From contig JAEZRC010000007.1 in NCBI GenBank assembly GCA_023440965.1, positions 577,569-641,568 on the forward strand: a DNA stretch of 64,000 bases, read 5' to 3'. Shown in pieces: positions 50,271 to 58,504 of the stretch; within the stretch, counting starts at the first letter, position 1; each line of letters begins with the position of its first letter. The notes beneath the pieces were generated by a model. The model ran no database searches. It had not been told where the DNA came from and saw nothing but the letters and a program-made list of their open reading frames with translations. This DNA comes from Bacillota bacterium. GTDB lineage: Bacteria > Bacillota > Clostridia > Oscillospirales > Ruminococcaceae. The position numbers were made by a program, and so were the translations under genes.

Positions 50271-50300
50271 AAAAAGGCACTTGAAACAAGTGCCTTTTTC
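50271..50300. terminator. Bidirectional terminator
   Basis: AAAAAGGCACTTG / CAAGTGCCTTTTT perfect 13 bp stem with an AAA loop. It serves the small-protein gene (+) and the PspC operon (-). Confidence 0.93.
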
Positions 50301-50304
50301 TTTA

Positions 50305-50496
50305 TTAAAACGTCTGACTTTTTGGTGGAATCAATAATGCTCCAATAATGTAAGCAATTATTCCAGTTCCGGTTAATCCGAATATAACAAACAGTAATCT
50401 GATGATATTCTCATCAACATTCAGATACTCACCGAGTCCTCCACATACACCGCAGATAACCTTTCCCTGTTCAACACGATATAATTTCTTAGCCAT
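50305..50496 (-). CDS. PspC domain protein
   Basis: A 63-residue protein that is essentially one PspC domain: LYRVEQGKVICGVCGGLGEYLNVDENIIRLLFVIFGLTG, with the CGVCGG motif and one membrane helix (GIIAYIIGALLIPP). It is related to phage-shock and envelope-stress proteins. It is the last gene of the PadR-HAAS-DUF4097 unit, 11 nt after DUF4097, so it is probably induced together with them. Confidence 0.92.
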   Translation of the reverse strand: MAKKLYRVEQGKVICGVCGGLGEYLNVDENIIRLLFVIFGLTGTGIIAYIIGALLIPPKSQTF

Positions 50497-50507
50497 TAAA
50501 ATTCCTC

Positions 50508-51296
50508 CTATTCCATATCAATTTCTATATCACCTATTCCGTTTTTGACTGTCATACAGTATTCCCCGTCATGGTTTTTATAATGTTTATAGCTAGAACC
50601 ATTTACAGAAATGTTACCGATTCCATTCGAGAAATCAAATCTGTAATCATCTATACTAGTACTTAAATTAAGCTTAATATCTCCTATCCCGCCATTAATT
50701 TTACAATCTCCGTCAATTTTTGCATTAATATCAACCTCACCCACACCAGATTTCAAATCAATATTAGATAGGTTGGAATTATTAATATTAAATTCTCCAA
50801 CACCTGATTTAATTGAAGTTTTCTTTGAGGTAAGATTATTAATATATGCTTCTCCAACTCCAGTTTTAATAACTACTTCGTCTGCTGTAATGTCAGATAT
50901 TTTCAATTCACCTATACCTGTTCTTACTGAAAAATATGAAATATTATCAGGAATGTATACCGTCAACTCTGATTTTTTTGAATAATAAAACGGAAAATTA
51001 TCTTCAGATGTTTCAATAATTAACTTATCACCGGAAACATCCGTTTTTACTGAACCTTTACGGACTTCATCAGCAACAATTTTAAGCTGATCTCCCTTTT
51101 TAATTATGATTTTTCCTATATTATATTCAATATCAACTGTGTTTATTTTCTGAGCATAATCACGTGTAAAGGATTCAGTATCATAATTGCCCAGATATCC
51201 GAAGCTTGCACCAAGTGATGCTCCTATTATAACCATTATTATTCCGACAATTATCATAATACAGGAAATCCAAATAGTAATAGATCTTTTATTCAT
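50508..51296 (-). CDS. DUF4097 beta-strand repeat protein
   Basis: A 262-residue surface protein. An N-terminal membrane anchor (ITIWISCIMIIVGIIMVIIGASLGA) is followed by a right-handed beta-repeat body. The unit VxxxxGVGExxI recurs about every 20 residues: VRTGIGELKI, IKTGVGEAYI, IKSGVGEFNI, LKSGVGEVDI, INGGIGDIKL, FSNGIGNISV and VKNGIGDIEI. It is translated in overlap with the HAAS gene. These operons respond to envelope or antimicrobial peptide stress in related bacteria; that is inference here. Confidence 0.9.
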   Translation of the reverse strand: MNKRSITIWISCIMIIVGIIMVIIGASLGASFGYLGNYDTESFTRDYAQKINTVDIEYNIGKIIIKKGDQLKIVADEVRKGSVKTDVSGDKLIIETSEDNFPFYYSKKSELTVYIPDNISYFSVRTGIGELKISDITADEVVIKTGVGEAYINNLTSKKTSIKSGVGEFNINNSNLSNIDLKSGVGEVDINAKIDGDCKINGGIGDIKLNLSTSIDDYRFDFSNGIGNISVNGSSYKHYKNHDGEYCMTVKNGIGDIEIDME

Positions 51297-51928
51297 TATG
51301 CTGATGCCCCCTGTCTATTAAAAAGATTCTTAAAGAAACGTCCTACTCCTTTGAAAGCTGAATACATTCCTTTGAAAACTGCTTTTATAACTGGGAAGAT
51401 AATTAATAATGATATCCCAAGTGCAATAAGACCGATGCCAATTAATAATATACCAACTGGTGGATTAACAAACAACTGAGCAAATCCTACTGCTAGACAA
51501 GCTATTGCTATTACACAGGATGCAACAGTAAATGCAAAGCAAACTGCTAAAATTGCAACGAGTATACCAAATGCAGCACCTACTATTCCTATCCAGAAAG
51601 GGAATGTAAAAATAATTAATAGAATAATTAAAAGAGTTCTTGTAGGATCAGATGGCTTTTCAGGTTTTTTATTTGTCTGTGGTGGTGTAAATACAGCAGA
51701 AGAATTATTTTGTGAATCTGAATTAGAATCAGGATTAATTCCACTTTCTATTAATATTGTTTCTGCCAATTTTTTCGGATCACCAAGACTCGCTATAACA
51801 GCCTGTTCATTTTCTTCACCGGCGTCATCAAAAAATTCATTATAATATGCAAGTGCAGATTCTCTTTCGTCACTTGAAAATGCGCTGAGATTATCTTTTA
51901 CAATGTTCAGATATTCGTTTCGGTTCAT
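51296..51928 (-). CDS. DUF1700 / HAAS-domain membrane protein
   Basis: A 210-residue protein. The N-terminal HAAS domain (about 1-60: NRNEYLNIVKDNLSAFSSDERESALAYYNEFFDDAGEENEQAVIASLGDPKKLAETIL) is followed by a Ser/Asn/Pro-rich linker. Three or four membrane helices come next (about 95-190) and then a basic tail. It overlaps PadR by 4 nt and DUF4097 by 1 nt. It probably transmits a membrane signal to, or is controlled by, the PadR regulator. Confidence 0.9.
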   Translation of the reverse strand: MNRNEYLNIVKDNLSAFSSDERESALAYYNEFFDDAGEENEQAVIASLGDPKKLAETILIESGINPDSNSDSQNNSSAVFTPPQTNKKPEKPSDPTRTLLIILLIIFTFPFWIGIVGAAFGILVAILAVCFAFTVASCVIAIACLAVGFAQLFVNPPVGILLIGIGLIALGISLLIIFPVIKAVFKGMYSAFKGVGRFFKNLFNRQGASA

Positions 51929-52242
51929 TGTTCTCCTCCGTTCAGAATTATGTTATCAATATTTGTCTTATAAGTCTTCCATTCTTCTTTGTAGATGCCA
52001 AGCGTAAGAATTCCTTTTTGAGTAATCTTGTAGTATCTTCTGTTTCTGCCCATATAAGACATATCATATGTTTCAAGACAATTATCCTTCAGCAGCCTTC
52101 TAAGCACTGGGTAAAGTGTGGATTCTGAAACATCCATTGCTTTTCGTATTTCCTGAGTTATTTTATAACCGTAGGTATCCTCCATATTAACTACAGCAAG
52201 TACCATTGCATCAAGTAAGCTTGAACTGATTGAAAATGCCAA
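51925..52242 (-). CDS. PadR family transcriptional regulator (with HAAS partner)
   Basis: A 105-residue winged-helix repressor. SSSLLDAMVLAVVNMEDTYGYKITQEIRKAMDVSESTLYPVLRRLLKDNCLETYDM is the DNA-binding domain, and RNRRYYKITQKGILTLGIYKEEWKTYK follows. Start is TTG 52242 with AGGTG about 6 nt upstream; no in-frame ATG is nearby. A palindrome overlaps its promoter -10. It heads the operon PadR-HAAS-DUF4097-PspC. Confidence 0.9.
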   Translation of the reverse strand: MAFSISSSLLDAMVLAVVNMEDTYGYKITQEIRKAMDVSESTLYPVLRRLLKDNCLETYDMSYMGRNRRYYKITQKGILTLGIYKEEWKTYKTNIDNIILNGGEQ

Positions 52243-52286
52243 AACATCACCTGCTTTCTAAATATTATAGTATTATATCTTTTTCT

Positions 52287-52317
52287 ATATTATATACCGT
52301 ATAATATTGTTTGTCAA
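52287..52317 (-). promoter_or_regulatory. Promoter and operator of the PadR-HAAS operon
   Basis: Minus strand perfect TTGACA (52317-52312), a 17 bp spacer, and TATAAT (52294-52289). The palindrome ATATTATA-n5-TATAATAT (52287-52307) covers the -10 and half the spacer. Confidence 0.85.
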
Positions 52318-52354
52318 TACATAATATAAGAATTTTTAGATATTTTTTCTGCAA

Positions 52355-52383
52355 TAAAAAAATACCTGTCGAAACAGGTATTA
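52355..52383 (-). terminator. AraC-gene terminator
   Basis: AATACCTGT / ACAGGTATT perfect stem with TTTTTTTATT on the minus strand, directly after the gene's stop. Confidence 0.9.
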
Positions 52384-52386
52384 ATT

Positions 52387-53205
52387 TTATTTATTAATTT
52401 CACGGAATTCAGCAGGAGAGCAGTTTTCGCTCTTCTTGAATGCAGAACAGAAATAACTGCAATCAGAAAATCCAATACTTTCGCCAATTTTGTTTATGTG
52501 AAGATCAGTTTCCAGAAGAATTTTTTTTGCATATGCAATTCGTACTTTTGAAAAATACTCAAAAGGTCTTAAATTAAGACATTCCTTAAAAAGTCTGCAT
52601 ATATACTGTGGCGTAAACCCGCCTATTTCAGAAAGCTGATCAAGAGTAATGTCCTTTTCAATATTATTATTCATGTATTCAATAATTGGCATAAGCTGGT
52701 TTAACTTTACACTTCTGTTCTTATACTTATAAAAGCTATGTTGCTTCTGAACTTCAAGAATAAGCATATACAGATCAACTGAATTACTCATATTTAAGTA
52801 ATTAATAGCATCAGTATTATAATTACTTATCTTATCATAAATTCTCATTACCATATTCATATCATCAATGTTTATAATCGGGTTATCAAAGTTAAAATAC
52901 TTATTGATTAAAGAATCTGCAGAAGAACCATGAAAATTAACCCAATACAGACTTATGGAATTTGTCGTCTGATTAATATCAAATTTTTTGCCTGGGGGAA
53001 TTAGTAATGCGTTGTTTTTTGCTATTGTATAATTATATCCATCGTATTTTAATATTCCCTGTCCACTTGTACAAATGAACAAGCGATAAAAAGGATAACC
53101 TGTTTTTGAAAATACTAAGTCATTATTATCACAGTATCCGGTGGATATAACAAAAAACGGCAGTTCTTTTTCTTCACCCAGGATAGGAAAATCATAATTT
53201 TTCAT
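52387..53205 (-). CDS. AraC family transcriptional regulator
   Basis: A 272-residue regulator. An N-terminal cupin-like sensor (about 10-100: YRLFICTSGQGILKYDGYNYTIAKNNALLIPPGKKFDIN, with WVNFHGSSAD) precedes a C-terminal double helix-turn-helix (about 170-270: ITLDQLSEIGGFTPQYICRLFKECLNLRPFEYFSKVRI, then NKIGESIGFSDCSYFCSAFKKSENCSPAEFRE). The sensor type usually detects sugars. No sugar operon lies nearby, so the target is unclear. It has its own promoter and terminator. Confidence 0.92.
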   Translation of the reverse strand: MKNYDFPILGEEKELPFFVISTGYCDNNDLVFSKTGYPFYRLFICTSGQGILKYDGYNYTIAKNNALLIPPGKKFDINQTTNSISLYWVNFHGSSADSLINKYFNFDNPIINIDDMNMVMRIYDKISNYNTDAINYLNMSNSVDLYMLILEVQKQHSFYKYKNRSVKLNQLMPIIEYMNNNIEKDITLDQLSEIGGFTPQYICRLFKECLNLRPFEYFSKVRIAYAKKILLETDLHINKIGESIGFSDCSYFCSAFKKSENCSPAEFREINK

Positions 53206-53238
53206 TCCTGTACCCCGTTTTTACTTTAATATGATACT

Positions 53239-53267
53239 ATTTTAACACTTTAACTCAAATATGTCAA
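53239..53267 (-). promoter_or_regulatory. AraC-gene promoter
   Basis: Minus strand TTGACA (53267-53262), a 17 bp spacer, and TAAAAT (53244-53239). Confidence 0.82.
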
Positions 53268-53270
53268 ATT

Positions 53271-55214
53271 TTATTCTAATCCTTCACACAATTCTGTCCA
53301 GAGATCAACTTTGTCACTCATTTCTTTTTTCAATTCTTCCAGCAGGCTGCATTTTTCGTTCATTAACTGATAATCAGTATAAATCTCAGGCAGTAAGATT
53401 TCCTGCTCAATATCATTAATCTGATTCTGTAAATCATCAACCTCTTTTTCAAGGGTCTTTACTTCATTTTTTTTCTTTACATCAAGTGAACGCTGTTCCT
53501 TACTCCTGTATGCTTTGACATTGTTATCAGTCGGCTTTGCTTTTGGCTTTTCAAAATTCTGTTCTTCAAGTAAAGCCTTTTGCTTTTCCTCAGCATAAAA
53601 ATCATAATTACCCTTATATTCAGTTACACCATCAGGTGTAATTTCAATAATACGAGTTGCTATTTTATTTAAAAGAAAACGGTCATGAGAAACAAAAATA
53701 ATTGTTCCGTCGTAATCATACAGCGCTTCCTCAAGGATTTCCTTTGTTGAAAGGTCAAGATGGTTTGTCGGCTCGTCGAGAATAAGAACGTTTCCACGTT
53801 CCTTCATCATAATTGCAAAACACAGCTTTGCACGTTCACCACCACTAATTACGCTAACAGGCTTAAAAACATTTTCTCCGAACATAAGAACCTTTGCAAG
53901 AATATCACGCATGGTCTGTTCAGTTTCGCGTGGGTAACGTCTGTGAAGTTCCTCCAAGACAGTATTATTTAAGTTGAGCTGAGTATTTTCCTGTTCAAAA
54001 TAGCTTGTTTTTACATTCATTGACCATTCAATTCTTCCCTTTTCTCTTGAAATTCTGTTGAGAATATATTTAAGTATTGTTGATTTTCCAATCCCATTAG
54101 GGCCTACTATTGCGACTTTTTCGCCCCTTTTTACTTCAAGATTAAAGGAAGGCACAAGTACTTTTTCTTTATCATTTTCACCTACTTTTACAAGAAGGTC
54201 TTTCACCTTTAATATATCCTTTGGTGGGACAATATCATACTCAAGCTTAATTTTTGATGATTTGTTAGTTGTAACTGGTCTTTCTAAAAGTTCAATTTTT
54301 TCAAGCTGATGTTCACGGCTTTTTGCCATTTTCGCAGTAGAAGCACGCACTTTATTCTTTTGTATATAATCATTTAAGTCTGCAATCTGTGACTGTTGCT
54401 GTTCATATTCTTTTATCTGTCTTTCAACAAGCTGTTCCTTTAAAACAAGATAGCTTGAATAGTTGCCTTTAAAAGATGTTAATTTTCCACGTTCAATCTC
54501 ACATATTCTTGTACAGATTTTATCAAGAAAATATCTATCATGAGATACAATAAGCAAAGCACCTTTATAGGTTGAAAGATAACCTTCAAGCCAAACCAAT
54601 GTATCAAAATCAAGATGGTTTGTAGGTTCATCGAGGATAAGTAAATCAGGATTTTCAAGAAGTAGCTTTGCAAGTGCAAGACGCGTTTTCTCTCCGCCAG
54701 AAAGAGTTTTGATAAGTCTGTCGGTCGGAATATTCCCAAAGCCCATACCATTAAGTATTGTTTTTATTTTTACTTCTATTAAATAACCCTCACAGGCTTC
54801 AAAATATGCACTTTTTTCAGCATATTCATGTGAGGCTTTTTCATATTCTGCTTTGTTACCCTCAGAATTATATTGAGCTATTAGAACTTCAAGTTCACGC
54901 ATTCTTTCATGAATATCAAGAAGTGAAGAAAAAGTCAGCATCATTTCTTCCTGAATTGTTCTGGTATTATCAAGCCCGCTGTTCTGTCTTAAAAAGCCTA
55001 TCGTTTTATTCCTTGTAACAGCAAATGTACTTTCAATATCATTAAGCTTATCATAATCTTCATTCTGTGTTATAATTTTTAATAGCGTTGATTTTCCACT
55101 GCCATTTATTCCGATAAGACCTATTCTATCGTTATCTTCAATAGTAAAACTTATATTTTTTAATATCTGATTACCATTATAAAATTTATTTATGTTTTCT
55201 AAATTTACAAGCAT
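53271..55214 (-). CDS. ABC-F family ATPase (YdiF-like)
   Basis: A 647-residue soluble protein with two ABC domains and no membrane segment. Walker A motifs are GINGSGKST (about 35-43) and GPNGIGKST, signatures LSGGEKTRLALAKLL and ISGGERAKLCFAIMM, and Walker B LLILDEPTNHLD twice. The inter-domain linker is basic and helical, and a C-terminal coiled coil covers about the last 100 residues. ABC-F proteins act on ribosomes, and some confer antibiotic protection. Housekeeping YdiF-type is the likeliest by length and tail. ATG 55214 follows GGGAG. Confidence 0.9.
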   Translation of the reverse strand: MLVNLENINKFYNGNQILKNISFTIEDNDRIGLIGINGSGKSTLLKIITQNEDYDKLNDIESTFAVTRNKTIGFLRQNSGLDNTRTIQEEMMLTFSSLLDIHERMRELEVLIAQYNSEGNKAEYEKASHEYAEKSAYFEACEGYLIEVKIKTILNGMGFGNIPTDRLIKTLSGGEKTRLALAKLLLENPDLLILDEPTNHLDFDTLVWLEGYLSTYKGALLIVSHDRYFLDKICTRICEIERGKLTSFKGNYSSYLVLKEQLVERQIKEYEQQQSQIADLNDYIQKNKVRASTAKMAKSREHQLEKIELLERPVTTNKSSKIKLEYDIVPPKDILKVKDLLVKVGENDKEKVLVPSFNLEVKRGEKVAIVGPNGIGKSTILKYILNRISREKGRIEWSMNVKTSYFEQENTQLNLNNTVLEELHRRYPRETEQTMRDILAKVLMFGENVFKPVSVISGGERAKLCFAIMMKERGNVLILDEPTNHLDLSTKEILEEALYDYDGTIIFVSHDRFLLNKIATRIIEITPDGVTEYKGNYDFYAEEKQKALLEEQNFEKPKAKPTDNNVKAYRSKEQRSLDVKKKNEVKTLEKEVDDLQNQINDIEQEILLPEIYTDYQLMNEKCSLLEELKKEMSDKVDLWTELCEGLE

Positions 55215-55245
55215 TTTAATTCTCCCGAAAAATATGGTTATAATA

Positions 55246-55274
55246 ATTATAATTGAATTTGCCTTTATTATCAA
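55246..55274 (-). promoter_or_regulatory. ABC-F gene promoter
   Basis: Minus strand TTGATA (55274-55269), a 17 bp spacer, and TATAAT (55251-55246). Confidence 0.78.
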
Positions 55275-55304
55275 GAAAAAACTGTATTTTTGAAGGAAAA
55301 CATA

Positions 55305-56063
55305 ATGCAAAGTAAGAATCTGTTGCCAATAGCAATTAAAATAGGAAGCCTTATGCTTGAATTTGGTGCTGAAATATATAGAGTTGAAGAATCAATTTAC
55401 AGAATATGCAAAGCTTACGGAGCAACAAGCACAGAGATTTTTGCTATTCCCTCAGCAATTATTGTTACTACAAATATGGAAGATGAAGATTCCTATACAC
55501 TTTCAAAGCATATTTTGCTAAAAGAAACCGATCTTGACAAAGTGGACAAGCTTAATGATCTTTCAAGATATATTTGCAATAATACGCCCGACTTAACAAC
55601 TGTTAATGAAATGATAAAAATTATCCTTACAAGGAAAACCTATAGTAAGCTTGCTAACACAATTGCATATGCAGTTGCACCTGCAATTTTCTGTCTTTTC
55701 TTTGGCGGGAATCTGAAAGACGCTGCTTTTTCTATGATATGTGGTATTGTTGTAAAGATGTTTTATGATAATTTAACAAAGCTTCAAGCCAATACAATTT
55801 TTATAAATATTATCTGTAGTTCAATTGGTTCACTAATTGCGATACTTTTTGTTAAATTTGGTCTTGCTGATCATTATGATAAAATTATTATTGGTACTAT
55901 AATGCTTCTTGTTCCTGGTCTTATTCTGACAACATCAATGAGAGATTTTATGATGGGCGACCTTATCGCAGGAGTACTAAGGCTTATTGAGGCTATGCTT
56001 GTTGCAATAGGTATTGCTATTGGTGTTGCTCTTGCACTGACCTTATTTGGTATAACAGGTTAG
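55305..56063 (+). CDS. Threonine/serine exporter family protein, large (ThrE) part
   Basis: A 252-residue membrane protein. The cytosolic N-terminus (AIKIGSLMLEFGAEIYRVEESIYRICKAYGATSTEIFAIPSAIIVT) is the ThrE signature. Five hydrophobic segments follow at about 120-250. ATG 55305 lies 7 nt after AAGGA; the TTG 5 codons earlier is too close. It forms a two-gene unit with the smaller part 10 nt downstream. Family members export amino acids or related acids, and the substrate is not certain. Confidence 0.87.
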   Translation: MQSKNLLPIAIKIGSLMLEFGAEIYRVEESIYRICKAYGATSTEIFAIPSAIIVTTNMEDEDSYTLSKHILLKETDLDKVDKLNDLSRYICNNTPDLTTVNEMIKIILTRKTYSKLANTIAYAVAPAIFCLFFGGNLKDAAFSMICGIVVKMFYDNLTKLQANTIFINIICSSIGSLIAILFVKFGLADHYDKIIIGTIMLLVPGLILTTSMRDFMMGDLIAGVLRLIEAMLVAIGIAIGVALALTLFGITG

Positions 56064-56073
56064 GAGAATTCCT

Positions 56074-56535
56074 ATGAATTATTTTCTTGAATGTGTGTAT
56101 TCTTTTATAGGTTCTATCTGTTTTGGAATTATATTCAATATACAAGGACGAAAACTGTTTTATTCCGGACTTGGCGGAGCTTTGAGTCAGGGAGCATATA
56201 TTGCTATTGGACTTATCGTTAAAGATGATATTACAAGATATCTTTTTGCAACAATAATCACAGCAATTTATGCCGAAGTTCTGGCAAGAATTGAGAAGAC
56301 TCCAGCTACTGTAATTCTTGTTCCGTCAATAATACCTCTTGTGCCGGGAGGAATGATGTATTATACTATGGAGTATTGTATATTAGGTGAAAACTCAGAA
56401 TTCATTAATATGCTCCTTGAAACGCTCGGTGTAGCTGGAGCACTTGCTATGGGAATCCTTGTGGTTTCATCAGGAAATAAATTAATGAAGGTTGCTGCAA
56501 AGAAACGACGAAAACTTATTGCATTTAGAAAGTAG
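56074..56535 (+). CDS. Threonine/serine exporter family protein, small (ThrE_2) part
   Basis: A 153-residue membrane protein with about five helices. CFGIIFNIQGRKLFYSGLGGALSQGAYI and TPATVILVPSIIPLVPGGMMYYTMEYCI are the ThrE_2 signatures, and the C-terminus is Lys/Arg-rich (KKRRKLIAFRK). With the preceding gene it makes the split form of the fused ThrE exporter of Actinobacteria. Confidence 0.88.
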   Translation: MNYFLECVYSFIGSICFGIIFNIQGRKLFYSGLGGALSQGAYIAIGLIVKDDITRYLFATIITAIYAEVLARIEKTPATVILVPSIIPLVPGGMMYYTMEYCILGENSEFINMLLETLGVAGALAMGILVVSSGNKLMKVAAKKRRKLIAFRK

Positions 56536-56542
56536 GTAATTT

Positions 56543-57628
56543 ATGAAAAAAATATCAAGAATTATTTTTATATGTGTTTTTATATTAACGAATATAGTTA
56601 CTTTTACATCGGCTGAACCTAATAAAGTTGAATATTATCCGAAGAAAATAACAATTTTTGGAGATTCAATTTCAACAGGTTATGGACTTGAAGGTTATGA
56701 CCATGATTCTCCTCAGCACGGATACAACGAAAAAAACTATCTTGTAATGAACTACGGAAAAATTCTTAAGGAAAAATATTCGCTTTCAGAATATTATAAT
56801 CTTGCAAGTGATGGGCTTACCTCAGCCGAGCTGCTTGAAATGCTTAAGACGGGCGAATATGATGATAAACTGAAAAACTCCGATTATATTATTATTTCAA
56901 TTGGTGGGAACGATGTTCTTCAATTCTTTTATAAGGCTATAGGTGAAGCGACAGGTCTTGGTGATGATTACACTTTCAATGATATAAAAAACATCAACTT
57001 AAAGGATAAGGCTGTCTATAAAAATATCATATCTTATCTGACTTCTGATGAGTTATCAAAGTCCAAAGCAAGCACAAATAAAAATTTTAAAGATAGTTTT
57101 CTTACAACAAAAGATTATATCTTAAAACAAAATCCAAAGGCAAAGATAATATTTCAAACAGTATTCAATCCGTTAAGCAATGCTACAAACATTGAATTTA
57201 TTGATAACGCTGTTGAATCCTTACTTGCTGATATAAATAAAACTATACGAGAAAACAACGTTGGCACACATGATGGGAAATCCGAACAGATATATTATTA
57301 TATTGATGTTTATAATGCTTTCAACAAGGATGCAACAAATTACACAAACATTTCAAAATATGATATTCATCCTAATGCAAAGGGACATATACTTATATCA
57401 CAGCTCCTTGATGAAAAAATTAAAGAAATATATTATTTAAGCATTCAGCAAGCTGATAAGGAAACAATAAGCAATACATCTGATTTAGATTCAAGGGTTG
57501 ATGTTGCTGATAATACTGTAGAAAAAACAAGAAAAAACTACACATTATATATTATCACTGGCTCTTGCGTTGTGATTGTTGCAGTGCTGGCTTATATAAT
57601 ATCAAGGAGAAAACAAAACGGCAGGTAA
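56543..57628 (+). CDS. Membrane-anchored SGNH/GDSL hydrolase
   Basis: A 361-residue exported esterase-like protein. A signal peptide (KKISRIIFICVFILTNIVTFTSAEP, about 1-25) precedes the SGNH domain: block I FGDSISTGYG (catalytic Ser near 42), block II SDGLTSAELLEML, block III ISIGGNDVL and block V DIHPNAKGHI (catalytic Asp/His). One C-terminal membrane helix (about 332-352) with RRKQNGR at the end anchors it outside the cell. It may deacetylate or cleave esters on wall glycans. It starts 8 nt after the ThrE unit. Confidence 0.88.
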   Translation: MKKISRIIFICVFILTNIVTFTSAEPNKVEYYPKKITIFGDSISTGYGLEGYDHDSPQHGYNEKNYLVMNYGKILKEKYSLSEYYNLASDGLTSAELLEMLKTGEYDDKLKNSDYIIISIGGNDVLQFFYKAIGEATGLGDDYTFNDIKNINLKDKAVYKNIISYLTSDELSKSKASTNKNFKDSFLTTKDYILKQNPKAKIIFQTVFNPLSNATNIEFIDNAVESLLADINKTIRENNVGTHDGKSEQIYYYIDVYNAFNKDATNYTNISKYDIHPNAKGHILISQLLDEKIKEIYYLSIQQADKETISNTSDLDSRVDVADNTVEKTRKNYTLYIITGSCVVIVAVLAYIISRRKQNGR

Positions 57629-57648
57629 ATCCCTGCCGTTATTTTTAT
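57616..57648 (+). terminator. Terminator of the thrE-SGNH unit
   Basis: AACGGCAGG / CCTGCCGTT stem plus ATTTTTATT; the SGNH stop codon lies in the loop. Between here and 57870 the DNA is AT-rich with no gene I can support. Confidence 0.9.
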
Positions 57649-57872
57649 TATAATAGCTTTCATCAAAGCTTGCTGTACATTGTGCATCAACAACAATTAT
57701 ACAAAAATAGTTATTTTCTAAAAAGTATATTTATATTAATCTTAATTTGTTTATACATAAGATCTATATGAACAGTAAAAACAACTATTACAAATTTTAA
57801 AATATTGCATTATTTATTTTTAGGCAATTTTCTGTTTATTATGAATTAATCTTGCAGAAATTATAATTATTG

Positions 57873-57900
57873 TTGCATAAATATCCCTGTGTGGTATAAT
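57873..57900 (+). promoter_or_regulatory. Promoter of the XRE-cupin / AMP-binding unit
   Basis: TTGCAT (57873-57878), a 16 bp spacer, and TATAAT (57895-57900). Confidence 0.68.
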
Positions 57901-57935
57901 TAAATACAGTCAAAATTATTTTAAGGAGAATAATT

Positions 57936-58487
57936 ATGCCAAACGAAATTAACGAAATCGCATTAAGAATCCGTGAGCTCAGAGAAGTCTGTGGTTACTC
58001 TGCAAAAGATCTTGCAAAAGAGCTCAACATTGATATTAATACTTATATGGAGTATGAGAACAATGGCGAAAACATTCCTATAAGCGTCATTTATGAAATT
58101 GCTTCAAAATTCGGAGTAGACTTTACTGAAATTATTACAGGAGTCGCTGCGAAATTAGATACATATCACGTCGTGAAAAAGGGTGACGGTAAAAGTATAA
58201 ACCGTTACCCAGGATATAGATTTGAAGACCTCGCATTTAGATATGCGCACAAAATAATGCAGCCTTTGCTTGTCACTCTTGACCCTACAGATGACCATGC
58301 TGATCTTGTTTCCCACACAGGACAGGAATTTAATCTTGTACTTGAAGGAACACTGGCTTTGGTTTTTGAAGGAAAAGAAATTATACTTCACGAAGGCGAT
58401 TCAGTTTATTTTAATCCTGCACATAAGCATGGACAAAAATGTGTCGGAAATCAAAAAGCAAGATTCTTAACAGTAATTGCTGAATAA
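57936..58487 (+). CDS. XRE-type regulator with C-terminal cupin
   Basis: A 183-residue protein. The N-terminal helix-turn-helix (about 6-62: ALRIRELREVCGYSAKDLAKELNIDINTYMEYENNGENIPISVIYEIASKFGVDF) is joined to a cupin (about 105-180: HTGQEFNLVLEGTLALVFEGKEIILHEGDSVYFNPAHKHGQKC). It lies 17 nt upstream of an acyl-CoA synthetase gene in the same unit, so it probably senses a carboxylic acid or its CoA ester and controls this operon. AAGGAG lies 8 nt before ATG. Confidence 0.9.
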   Translation: MPNEINEIALRIRELREVCGYSAKDLAKELNIDINTYMEYENNGENIPISVIYEIASKFGVDFTEIITGVAAKLDTYHVVKKGDGKSINRYPGYRFEDLAFRYAHKIMQPLLVTLDPTDDHADLVSHTGQEFNLVLEGTLALVFEGKEIILHEGDSVYFNPAHKHGQKCVGNQKARFLTVIAE

Positions 58488-58504
58488 AAACAGGAGAATT
58501 TAAT

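Noticed and set aside
53271..55214. Antibiotic-resistance ABC-F gene
   Set aside because: Length, linker and C-terminal coiled coil fit the YdiF-type housekeeping group better than Vga/Lsa/Msr types.
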